64,000 nt of DNA from an uncultured Poribacteria bacterium. Lineage in GTDB: Bacteria; Poribacteria; WGA-4E; WGA-3G. The notes under the pieces were generated by a model that had not been told where the DNA came from, made no database searches, and saw nothing but the letters and a program-made list of their open reading frames with translations. Within the stretch, counting starts at the first letter, position 1, and each line of letters begins with the position of its first letter. The DNA is taken from assembly GCA_951813545.1 (NCBI GenBank), contig OX638352.1, positions 4,356,835 through 4,420,834 of the forward strand. Direction: 5' to 3'. Of this stretch, positions 35,238 through 44,222 are shown piece after piece. Both the position numbers and the translations under genes were made by a program.

Positions 35238-36569
35238 ACCCAAGCAGCTGCCGAAGACGCACTGATACAAAGTTTCTACAAATCGCAGCAAATCAATTGG
35301 GTGCCCCCGGATCAGGTGTTGGAAATGGTGCAAGCACAGCAGAAGCCGATTCATGTTATTTCCATAGATGGACCTTTGACCGATGAATCGTGCTGAGGGA
35401 GCGGAAAAACCTTGAGGGCAGTTGTCCTCTCTGACGAGCGAAGCATAGCATTCTTGAACGAAAATTTCATCAACACTTGGGTATCAAATGTCGAATTAGA
35501 GCGCGGGCCTAATAAGCAAGCCATCATGGCATTGCGCCGTCAGCAGGGGTTTAAGCCGTTTGACAAAATGCACCCGTTGGCACAGGCAGTCATGAAAGGG
35601 TGGAAGAGGGGTTCACCGGTGGATATTTTGGTTATTGCGCCGGAACTTGAACTGATGGGCAGACAACCTGTCAATGAACTTCTTTCGATTTCGAGTGGTG
35701 GTATTGTCCAGAATTACTTGGCATTTCTCCAAGAATCCTTAGATGGAAAACTACCCGGATTTGGTGAGGATACCTCGAAAACTTCACCGGAACCTGATTC
35801 AGAGTCTCTTTCTGAATTAGATGTTGCTGTGCCAGGGAATTTGAAAGTTATACTCACGAGTGAAAGACCTAAGCGGGAAGTTCTTAACATTTTTCGGACA
35901 CCAAAATCAGGATACCAAGATTATACTGTCATTGAGATTGACACGACAGCGTTTAAGGGCGAGGGGCTACTTACTATTGACATCTTGGTAGGGAGTGCTG
36001 ACCCCGAGGGCTCGTTCGACCTTTATGATGGTGACACTGAACTCCCTACACGGGGTACGCCTCACAGCGCGCTCGCCTCTGCTTGGGGTATTCTCCCCGG
36101 TAAAAAGGGAACAATCAAGTATCGTTTCGACCAGGGGAAAGTTTTTAAGTTGGGCGGTACTGGCAGTTGGTTCAGTGAGGAAGGGAGTATCAACGCTTTT
36201 TTGGCGGAAATCTCTGTTGCATCGGATCAGGAACCAGAGCCGAGCAAAGAGGCATTGACGCGCCCAGAGCAATCTGCGGAAGATGTGATGAACACTTTTG
36301 TGGAAGCATTTAAGAATCTTGACGCAGAGACAATACTCCCGATGCTTACAGAGGATGCCAGAGAAACATTTGGGGATAATTTTCAGGATATGCCAGAGGA
36401 TGTACGTACTCAGATGCGTCAAATATTGAACCAGATGGAGGTTTTGAGCAGCGAATATGTGGGCGATGAATTCCACTTTCGATTAAGAGTGCCGATAGCA
36501 CAGCCGCCCGAGAAATCTGTTAAAATGCGAAACGTGGAAGGTATCTGGCGCATTTATGATATCGAGTGA
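35238..36569 (+). pseudogene. 3' part of selenoprotein gene, copy 3, with UGA codon and an extra NTF2-like domain
   Basis: Continues the gene cut at 34192: T-Q-A-A-A-E-D-A-L ... P-I-H-V-I-S ... D-E-S-C-U-G-S-G-K-T-L-R-A, with UGA at 35394 (Sec 282 in the restored 672-residue protein). The thioredoxin-like segment, the beta domain (D-Y-T-V-I-E-I-D ... N-A-F-L-A-E-I-S-V) and a C-terminal extension absent from copies 1 and 2 follow (E-D-V-M-N-T-F-V-E-A-F-K-N ... W-R-I-Y-D-I-E). That extension looks like an NTF2/SnoaL- or DUF4878-type domain. Conventional annotation would report only 35412-36569. The sigma gene begins 23 bp downstream. Confidence 0.83.
35394..35429 (+). promoter_or_regulatory. 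UGA plus bacterial SECIS-type hairpin, copy 3
   Basis: UGA (35394-35396), 17 nt, then GAGGGC (35414-35419), loop AGTT, GTCCTC (35424-35429): a 6-bp stem with one G-U pair. Distance and stem length match copies 1 and 2. Confidence 0.72.
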
Positions 36570-36592
36570 TTCAAGTTCTTTGGAGGTAACGG

Positions 36593-37921
36593 ATGAAGAA
36601 CGACGATGTTGAACTGATTCAAGACAGTCTCACAGGCGATGAAAACGCGTTTGCTACGTTGGTGAGGAAATACCAAAAGCATGTCCACGCGCTCGCGTGG
36701 CGGAAGGTAGGCGATTTCCACGTCGCTGAAGAGGTTACACAGGACACCTTTTTGCAAGTCTATAAGAAACTCGCAACGCTAAAGGATCCGCATCGTTTCG
36801 CAGGATGGCTTTATAGAATTGCTTCACGTCAATGCCACGCGTGGCTGAGAAAGAAGCGGATGCAGACGCAATCGCTTGAAGACACGGATGCCAATCTGAT
36901 AGAAAAGATGACGTATTCTCAATACATTGCCGAGGAGCAGGCGAGAGCTGCGACTGATGCGCAGCGCGACATCGTTCAAAGATTGCTTGCCCGACTGCGG
37001 GAGAGTGAGCGTACCGTCGTCACACTCCACTACTTCGGAGAAATGACGGTTGAAGAGATTAGTCGGTTTTTAGGTGTGTCGGCGAGTACCATTAAAAGTC
37101 GGCTCCGTCGTGCACGGCAACGCTTAAAGAAATCGGAACCGATGATCCGAGAGGCACTGGAAAGTTTCCAAATTAGGGCAAATCTCACCGAGAATATCAT
37201 GCAAGAGATTTTCCGTATGAATCCTACACCGCCTTCCTTTGGTAAACCGTTTGTGCCGTGGGCGATTGCTGCTTCGACTCTTGTCCTCGTTGTGATGGCG
37301 TTAGGAGCCAGCAATCAGTACCTAACACGTTTCCAACAGCCTTACAATTTTGATGCACCATCGGAGATGACGGTAGAACTCATCGACACACCTATTGTCC
37401 TGGATCTCACGTCGAAACCGGATGTGCGGACGCAACTCGGGAAGTCTACGGAAACCCCCAATAAAGGCAGTGGACTTGCCCCGAACACAGATCGCCCAGA
37501 ATATGTGCCGAGATTTCTTTCAGCACAAGCGAAGAAGGTTGTCCTCAGTGATCAAGAACCTTCACAAGATGTCTTGAGCATTTTGCGAACACCGGTGGCG
37601 GACACTCAAGATTACACTGTCGTTGAAATCGACGCGACAGCGTTTAAAGATGGCGGTGTACTGACGATTGATCTCTGGATTGGGAGCGCAGAGGCTGCTG
37701 GCGCGTTCATTCTGTTCGCAAACGACAGCGAATTCTCCATGGACGGTATGCCTGAAGTTGTACTCACCTCGGCATCAGGGATCATCCCCGGTAAAGCCGG
37801 AAGGATTACACACCGTTTTGAGGAAGGCATGCGCTTTAAGTTAGGTGCGACCGGTAATTCGTTCAGTGGGGAAGAAAAGGTCAATTCTTTTCTCGCAAAA
37901 ATCTCTGTGGACGCGAAATAA
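36593..37921 (+). CDS. ECF sigma factor with transmembrane helix and selenoprotein-type C-terminal domain
   Basis: 442 residues. Sigma region 2 (residues about 15-80, A-E-E-V-T-Q-D-T-F) and region 4 (about 120-180, S-E-R-T-V-V-T-L-H-Y-F ... S-A-S-T-I-K-S-R-L) are followed by one transmembrane helix (about 220-240) and the family's juxtamembrane stretch (P-Y-N-F-D-A-P-S-E-M-T-V-E-L). The C-terminal 115 residues (D-Y-T-V-V-E-I-D-A-T-A-F ... F-L-A-K-I-S-V) are the domain that ends the three selenoproteins just upstream. It starts 23 bp after copy 3 with GGAGG, so it is probably co-transcribed from 33378. The layout predicts a cytoplasmic sigma domain tethered to an outside sensor. Confidence 0.9.
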   Translation: MKNDDVELIQDSLTGDENAFATLVRKYQKHVHALAWRKVGDFHVAEEVTQDTFLQVYKKLATLKDPHRFAGWLYRIASRQCHAWLRKKRMQTQSLEDTDANLIEKMTYSQYIAEEQARAATDAQRDIVQRLLARLRESERTVVTLHYFGEMTVEEISRFLGVSASTIKSRLRRARQRLKKSEPMIREALESFQIRANLTENIMQEIFRMNPTPPSFGKPFVPWAIAASTLVLVVMALGASNQYLTRFQQPYNFDAPSEMTVELIDTPIVLDLTSKPDVRTQLGKSTETPNKGSGLAPNTDRPEYVPRFLSAQAKKVVLSDQEPSQDVLSILRTPVADTQDYTVVEIDATAFKDGGVLTIDLWIGSAEAAGAFILFANDSEFSMDGMPEVVLTSASGIIPGKAGRITHRFEEGMRFKLGATGNSFSGEEKVNSFLAKISVDAK

Positions 37922-37978
37922 AAAGATAGTCAGTGAACGAGGGAAATCCACAAAAATACGCAGCCCCCCTAAGCAATA

Positions 37979-38138
37979 CCCAGAAATACCCAAGCAAAAC
38001 ACTCCAAGCAAAAACCCCCTACGGGGCTTGTTTTTTTAGCCACACGCTGCTATAAACATGCTGAAGAAATCCGCAGAAACACCCAAGCAAAGACACCAAG
38101 CAAACCCAGAAATATCCAAGCAAAACACTCCAAGCAAA
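37979..38138. repeat. 34-bp direct repeat pair
   Basis: Two copies of a 34-bp CCCAGAAATA...CCAAGCAAA unit (37979-38012 and 38105-38138), one mismatch, separated by 92 bp that contain a terminator and further CCAAGCAAA fragments. Confidence 0.65.
38012..38037 (+). terminator. Rho-independent terminator after the sigma gene
   Basis: CCCC-CTAC-GGGG with flanking A/T pairing, followed by seven T residues, about 95 bp after the stop codon at 37921. Confidence 0.6.
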
Positions 38139-38199
38139 TAAACCTTACCGGATTCAAGGGGTTTTTGAAGGAAACCTCAAGGTTTCTGTGTAAAATTCG

Positions 38200-38350
38200 G
38201 TGCGGTTACATGAAGATTAAGAATTTAAACGGGTAATACGGGTATTAATTGTCTGAATCAGGATTTACAGGATTCAAGGATTTTCAGGATGATAGAATGT
38301 TCTTGATTGAGAACTTTCTTTTAGAGGATTACCCAAATATTTTATTAAAC
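38200..38350. repeat. Dispersed intergenic repeat with CAGGATTTACAGGATTCAAG core
   Basis: A segment including ATGAAGATTMAGAATTTAA, GTCTGAA-CAGGATTTACA and GGATTTTCAGGAT recurs with variation at about 43930-44100, in both cases upstream of a sigma-factor gene. Function unknown; it looks like a mobile or recombination-spread intergenic repeat. Confidence 0.5.
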
Positions 38351-38557
38351 CTCATCAAACCGCACCTACCGGGCCTGGGATGTCCAAAGGTGGGCGAAAA
38401 ACGGAAAACTAAATAGCCCTGAAATGACCTTGAGTGCGCCTATACTTGTAAGTCGATTCATGGTATAATTCCGCTAATAGATTTGTTTATCCGAATTTGG
38501 TCTACAAGTAAATCAAACCCATTTCCTATGATATTTATCCATTTTTTTCAGAATTAT

Positions 38558-38586
38558 GCACCCTTTTTATTCCTAAACATCGTCAC
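38558..38586 (+). promoter_or_regulatory. ECF-type promoter, distal copy
   Basis: GCACCC (38558-38563), 17 bp, CGTCAC (38581-38586). First of two tandem elements upstream of the gene at 38811. A TATAAT at 38464-38469 lies further upstream. Confidence 0.55.
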
Positions 38587-38675
38587 TGTAGGGTAGTCGG
38601 GTCAAAATTATGTTCTGATTTACTGATTCAGGAATTCACATTCTACCCGTGGTATAATATTTTTTTCAGAATTAT

Positions 38676-38704
38676 GCACCCTTTTGGTTTTTAAGTAGCG
38701 TCAC
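38676..38704 (+). promoter_or_regulatory. ECF-type promoter, proximal copy
   Basis: GCACCC (38676-38681), 17 bp, CGTCAC (38699-38704), followed by TATA. About 107 bp before the start codon and 118 bp after the distal copy; TTTTTTCAGAATTATGCACCC is shared by both. Confidence 0.6.
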
Positions 38705-38810
38705 TATAAAGTGATTGAAGGTGATTCTTGGAATGAAGTGGCGGGTCTATATACGGCGTGGAACGATTCCATCATACCTGCCTGAACGAACCGCAAGGAA
38801 AATTAAAAAA

Positions 38811-41800
38811 ATGAAAAACAATGATGTTGAACTCATTCAGCAGATTCTTGATGGTGATGATAATGCTTTCAGTGAGCTTGTGAGAAAATATGAAAAGCCG
38901 GTTCACGCACTTGTGTGGCGGAAGCTTGGTGATTTCCACACCGCTGAGGAGATTACCCAAGATACGTTCCTGAAAGCGTATCAGAGACTTGCGACGTTGA
39001 AGAAGCCGCAACGTTTTGCGGGTTGGCTTTATGTCATAGCCGCGAATAACTGTAGTACATGGCTTCGTAAAAAGCGTTTGCGGATGCAGTCATTAGAGGA
39101 AACGAGTGTCTCACAGTTAGAAAAAGCGACATATTCGGGATATGTTGTTGAGGAAAACGAGCGGACAGCGGCGGAAGTGCAGCGTGAAGTCGTGAAAAAG
39201 TTACTTGCGAAACTCCAAGAGAGTGAACGCACGGTGATGACCCTGCATTATTTCAGCGAAATGTCGGCTGCAGAAATCGGTGAGTTTTTAGGTGTATCCG
39301 TAAATACGATTAAAAGTCGTCTTCAGCGTGCCCGGCAGCGTTTAAGGAAAGAGGAACCACTCATAAGAGAGGCATTGGAAAATTTCCAAATCACACCGCA
39401 TCTAATGGAGAACATCATGCGAGAGATTTCGCATATCAAACCCGCTGCACCGTCTGGTGGTAAGCCGTTAATGCCGTGGGCAATCTCTGCAGCAACAGCC
39501 ATTTTTATTTTTCTCATAATGGGAGTAGGGTCTCAATACCTCGCCCGCTTTCAGAGACCCTACAATGTGGACGCACAATCAGAAACCACCATTGAAATTA
39601 TTGACGCGCCCATCGTCCTTGACACGCAGGCAAAGCCCGATTTACGGAACCAAGCGGGGCGTTTTGATACCATTGGCAAGAATGTCGGTGCTGGTGCGCA
39701 ACTTTCGGAATCTGTTACACTTGGTGCAGCGCAGATAGAAGAAGAGACGCGACCGTCAACGAAACAGCAGTGGATACAAGCAAGTGGACCGGAAGGCGGT
39801 TCGATATCGGGTTTGCTGGCAAGTTCCAGCGGAGATGTCTATACTGCCTCATCAATTGGTATCTATAGGTTGAGTCCAGATGCACGGGCGTGGACGCTTG
39901 TCAACACCACCGTTCCGACGACCGATCCATCAAATTCTGGGTACTACGATCTAATGCCAATGGCGGAGCGAGGAGGCATCCTTTATCTTGTTTCCATTGA
40001 TGAGGTATTTGCCTCGATTGATAGAGGCGCGACATGGAAGTCCCTTGGTGTGCGTCCGAAGGGATCTGCTGTCGGTTTAGTGGTGACGGATAAAGCATTG
40101 TATCTTGGGCTTCGAGAGAAAGGTGTTTTCAGGTCCACTGATACTGGGAAGCAGTGGACTTCTCTAACTGATGGGGCATTGGATGGAAAAATGTTCGCAC
40201 TGACTGCACTTGAAGACACTGTATTTGTTGGCACGAACCGAGGTCTCTATCGCCTAAGCTCAGGCGTGTGGGAAAAGTTATCGGTAGAGACTACCAAATC
40301 GGTTCAGTCCTTGGCGGTTTCTGGAAACAATCTCTATATAGGGACAGGACCGGATCTCTATGAATTCAATGAGGATATTGATCCCGTGGCAATGGGACAG
40401 TTGTTCGGAGAAATGCTCATGAGTGGCAAAGGAGCATACGAGATTTTCCACTCAACCGATTTGGGAGATTCGTGGACTGAGATAACGCCCACAAACAGAT
40501 CTGTTACCAGAATAATATCGCTGGGTATCAAAGTCGTGGCTGCTGGTGATACCCTCTTGGTGCTTGGGATGGGTGGATTTCGTTCAACCGACCGTGGACA
40601 AACGTGGACAGAATTTGCCCCCAATGAGAATTCAATGACCTTGAGTATATTTCCAGCTGTAGCGGTAGACGAAAATACTTTTTTCAAGGTGGGCCCCCTC
40701 GGTGCTACACGTTCAAGTGATGGTGGCGCATCATGGCATCGCTTTATGGCAAATATGGTGGGGACCAGAATACTGGATTTAGTGGGATTTAAAAATGGTC
40801 TCTATGCCAATACCGGCAGAACTGTTGTCAAATCGTTTGACGGTGGGGAGTCTTGGAAACGTGTTTTTGTTGATTTTAGTGTATCCGCACTTGAACCGAT
40901 AGAGAAGAAAAACCTCATAGATCGAGTCCACCTTCCAAAGTTAACGGTTGCCGATGGTGTGTTTTACATTGTTACACCGAAAAAAAGCAAACTGCGCGTT
41001 TTCCGTATGTCTGTTGACGGCAACACACTAACTTCAATTGCAGGCATGCCCGTTTTGGGAAAAGATGTTTCCAGAAATGTGCAAGAGGCCGAGCTGGAGA
41101 AAGCGTATGAAGAAGTTATGGCAGATGATGCCACTAATGCCAGCGAAAAAGCAGGTAAGGTAACTGGTATTTTCAGCGATCTCCTTGAAGGACTACAAGA
41201 AGAAAAGGAAGAACTGGAAGTCGATGCTGGTGGATTTGCAGTCAGCGGAGACACATTTTATCTTGAATATAAACGAGGGCTTTTCAAATGGGAACCGGGC
41301 GAACTGGAATGGATGCATACAGGGTTAATAGATGCCAGTGAACAACCTGATGATGAATTCGACAGGGGATTCCAATTAGCGGTTTCCGGGGAGACGGTCT
41401 ATGTAGGAAAACGCGACGGTCATCTTTTTCGATCACTCGATGGCGGGGATACATGGAAAGACCTAACATCAAACCTGCCGCTTCCTTTTGCCCGTTTCAA
41501 TGAGATAGTTTTCGCGAATTCAACGGTGTATGTCGCGACGGACGCAGGTGTTTTGGCATCACAAACCGGGGAGAATTGGCGTGCGATAACCGATAAGGTC
41601 GGGACGCACATCATCATAGATCGCTTGGCTGTGGCAGGCGCGAAGGTTTATGGTGCAGGTAAGGCTGGGGCTATCAGTTGAACAGTCGAAACAGGTGGGA
41701 AAAAATCTCGCCGGAGATTCCAGATAGCGTCCATGATATTGTTATCAATGACAATAAACTTTATATAGCGACTGAACAGCGCGGGATGTTTCACGTCTCG

Positions 41801-41833
41801 CTCGAAACAGAAAACGATTCATTAACTCAATAG
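38811..41833 (+). CDS. ECF sigma factor fused through a TM helix to an Asp-box (BNR) propeller (frameshifted)
   Basis: Start at ATG 38811 with AAGGA upstream; an ATG at 38715 lies in the leader. The module is sigma region 2, region 4, TM (about residues 220-243) and P-Y-N-V-D-A-Q-S-E-T-T-I-E-I, then repeated Asp-box motifs such as S-T-D-L-G-D-S-W, S-T-D-R-G-Q-T-W, S-S-D-G-G-A-S-W, S-F-D-G-G-E-S-W and S-L-D-G-G-D-T-W, typical of sortilin/YCF48-like propellers. One frame stops at 41681. Adding one G to the GGGG run near 41666 continues as Y-Q-L-N-S-R-N-R-W-E-K-I and on to TAG 41831-41833, matching the paralog at 47216. The restored stop lies in the first bases of a MITE. Confidence 0.85.
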
Positions 41834-41945
41834 GACTTACGCGCAATTGAGTCGGAACGCGTCTCTTGCTATGAGATATGACAGTTACCATCAAGGCTCG
41901 GTGCGGTTGGGAAACCGCACCTACCAGTGAAGTGCGTAAGTCCTA
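41831..41945. mobile_element. MITE-like element, family A copy 2
   Basis: TAGGACTTACGC (41831-41842) and GCGTAAGTCCTA (41934-41945) are perfect inverted repeats bounding 115 bp. The interior holds the hairpin GGTGCGGTT-GGG-AAACCGCACC. The element's first three bases form the stop codon of the propeller frame before it. Confidence 0.65.
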
Positions 41946-42013
41946 CTCAAAAAATTAACATCCAAACATGGAGTAGATGTGTTTACAAACCTCACGCTCC
42001 TAAGGAGAGAACA

Positions 42014-43867
42014 ATGAAAAAGCAATGTTTACGCTTATCCTTCACCGCATTGGTGCTTCTGACAACGTTTCTACTTGCCGGTTTTAATGTGGCAGAATCG
42101 GAACAGACACCCACAGATACGCCTCCGCAAAAATTTGAAAACACACGGGGTGTTCCGAACAACAGTGTTCTGAACCTAATTCCAACAGAGACTTTGGGTG
42201 TTGTCTACTGCCCCAATATACTGGAAGCGGATAATAGAATTAACGCACTGATGACTGAACTTTCCCCTGAATCCGAGGCACTCGAAATACCGGCGAAAGC
42301 CTTGGCACATATCTTCCCGGCGGAACTTTTGACGGATATTTTCGTGGATAAATTTGAAGGTTTAAACGATTTTGAAAAAATCGGATTGGATTTAAATCAA
42401 GACTTCGCAATTTTTATTACCAGTTTGCAGCCACTGCATCTCTCCGCACTCATGCGTCTGACAGATCCCGGGGTAATGAAACGGGTGATTGAAGCGGAAG
42501 GAAGCACACCGACGGAATATAAAGGTGTAACCTATTGGAACACCACGAAAGGGAACCAGAGTTTTGCTATTTTAGGGGATACCCTCGTTTTTTCAATGCC
42601 CGCTGGGGCTTGCGAAAACGTTATTGATATGCACAACGGAACAGAGCAGAGTATCATACAGAACTCAAATTACAGTGTGTTCCTTACCGACATTTTGGAA
42701 GAAACGGATCAATTGGGGGTCTGCTTTGATATTGAGGGCATCATTGCTACCCTCGATCATCCACTTGGAGAAGAATTGGAATCAATAGTAAACACCATAA
42801 AGGATGGTAATGAAGCATTTCAGGTAATTGTGCCTTTCCTTGATGACCTACCGGAAGACATCCCTGAAGAAGATATAGAGTCCATTGAGAGAATTCAATC
42901 TATCAGCACGAGACTTAAAATAGAGGGGACCGATGTGCAAATCAAGCCGTTTCTAAAACTCAGGAGCGATAGCGAATTTCTGAAAACGTTAGAAGAGGTG
43001 TCTGCTGAATTGGCTTTCCTTGACGAACTTCCAAATCGTGCGGCTATGAACGGTGCCATTCAGGGGTGCCCGAAGTTGCTGGTTGCGCTAAGCGAGTCTT
43101 TGTTGGGCACTTTTCCACAGAAAACTCCAGAACAACAGGCAAAGCGGGATCTGCTCGCTGAGCAAATGAAAAATTTCCATGAATCTCTCGTGGATCGGTG
43201 GAGCGTCTCCATCCATTTTGAGGATGCCCTTTTCCCCAATTACCTGTTCATCTACGAACTGAAAGATGAACAGGCTGCGAGAACTTATATGGATGAGGTG
43301 TTTCTGGAACACCTTCACGAGGGAGACGTTTATGTGGGTAAATCGATAATGCACAACCGCGTTGAAATTAAAAGTTATACCTTTCCTGATTTCACAGAGG
43401 AGCTTCCCGAGGAATTCCCTGAGGAACTTGCTGGTTTGATGCCCACTGAATCGCACTGGTATTATGCGTTTACTGAGGGGCAACTGCTTTTTGCAACGGG
43501 TACGGGTCCAGAATCAATTCAAATGGCACTTGAGAGGAGAATTGGAAGCGAGGAGAAGTTTTCTGACCATCCGAGTTATCAAGAGCTCGTTGATATATTA
43601 GGGACTGACAGCAATATTTTTGTTGCGCTGTCACCGGCTATCTCGGCTAAAAGCATCGCGCCGTTATTGGGAAATGCGGATCAAGCGAATGCAGTAATGC
43701 AAATAGTCGCTGGGCTATTCATGAATCTGCCGGAAAACTATAGCATCGGTCTTTCCGCCAAAGCACGGGCAGGGGGCATTGACGCGAAACTATTCCTTAA
43801 ACTTGGTGACTTCAAGCAGCTTACACAAATGCTTGTAATGATGTCTCAGGCAGGACTGATGCAATAG
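42014..43867 (+). CDS. Secreted DUF3352-like protein of unknown function
   Basis: 617 residues from ATG 42014 (AAGGAG 6 bp upstream). A signal peptide (about residues 1-25, possibly a lipoprotein-free Sec signal) is followed by a long alpha/beta protein with segments such as S-V-L-N-L-I-P-T-E-T-L-G-V-V, F-A-I-L-G-D-T-L-V-F-S and L-V-D-I-L-G-T-D-S-N-I-F-V-A-L. The pattern resembles DUF3352-type exported proteins, a weak assignment made from memory. It sits between two sigma-receptor genes and downstream of a MITE. No motif gives a reaction. Confidence 0.6.
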   Translation: MKKQCLRLSFTALVLLTTFLLAGFNVAESEQTPTDTPPQKFENTRGVPNNSVLNLIPTETLGVVYCPNILEADNRINALMTELSPESEALEIPAKALAHIFPAELLTDIFVDKFEGLNDFEKIGLDLNQDFAIFITSLQPLHLSALMRLTDPGVMKRVIEAEGSTPTEYKGVTYWNTTKGNQSFAILGDTLVFSMPAGACENVIDMHNGTEQSIIQNSNYSVFLTDILEETDQLGVCFDIEGIIATLDHPLGEELESIVNTIKDGNEAFQVIVPFLDDLPEDIPEEDIESIERIQSISTRLKIEGTDVQIKPFLKLRSDSEFLKTLEEVSAELAFLDELPNRAAMNGAIQGCPKLLVALSESLLGTFPQKTPEQQAKRDLLAEQMKNFHESLVDRWSVSIHFEDALFPNYLFIYELKDEQAARTYMDEVFLEHLHEGDVYVGKSIMHNRVEIKSYTFPDFTEELPEEFPEELAGLMPTESHWYYAFTEGQLLFATGTGPESIQMALERRIGSEEKFSDHPSYQELVDILGTDSNIFVALSPAISAKSIAPLLGNADQANAVMQIVAGLFMNLPENYSIGLSAKARAGGIDAKLFLKLGDFKQLTQMLVMMSQAGLMQ

Positions 43868-44170
43868 TTTCGGAAGAAATTGAGGTTAGTTATCAGTTGT
43901 CAGTTATCGGTTGTCGGTAGGCGAGGTTAGATGAAGATTCAGAATTTAATTCGGTAATGCGCGATGTCGCCCCATACGCTGTTCGCTATAGGGGGCTGTC
44001 TGAAGCAGGATTTACAAGATTCAAGGATTTTCAGGATTGGTCAATCCTTTTGTCTGAAACTGCTTTTTATGGAATTACCGAAATATTTACTTCAACTTCA
44101 TGAAACCTCGCCAGCAAGAAGAAGGTTTCTCCTTTTTATAGCAACATGTTTGTATTTTTTGCAGAATTAT
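43868..44170. other. Intergenic region with dispersed repeats
   Basis: Contains a GTTATCAGTTGTCAGTTATC-type run (about 43888-43918), the dispersed CAGGATTTACA repeat shared with 38200-38350, and an AACCTCGCCAGCAAG block also seen in MITE A copy 1. No gene. Confidence 0.45.
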
Positions 44171-44199
44171 GCACCAGCTTCACTTCTAAGTCGCGTCAC
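44171..44199 (+). promoter_or_regulatory. ECF-type promoter
   Basis: GCACCA (44171-44176), 17 bp, CGTCAC (44194-44199), preceded by GCAGAATTAT as at other copies. 24 bp before the start codon. Confidence 0.6.
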
Positions 44200-44222
44200 T
44201 ATAGGTGATCGGAGGATGATGT

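Noticed and set aside
37979..38138. CCAAGCAAA-rich repeats considered as CRISPR or an iteron origin
   Set aside because: Irregular spacing, two full units only, no replication gene nearby.
38715..38810. Upstream start that would add 32 residues to the sigma receptor
   Set aside because: It lies directly after the ECF-type promoter, has no ribosome-binding site, and no paralog has the extension; ATG 38811 gives the conserved M-K-N-N-D-V start.
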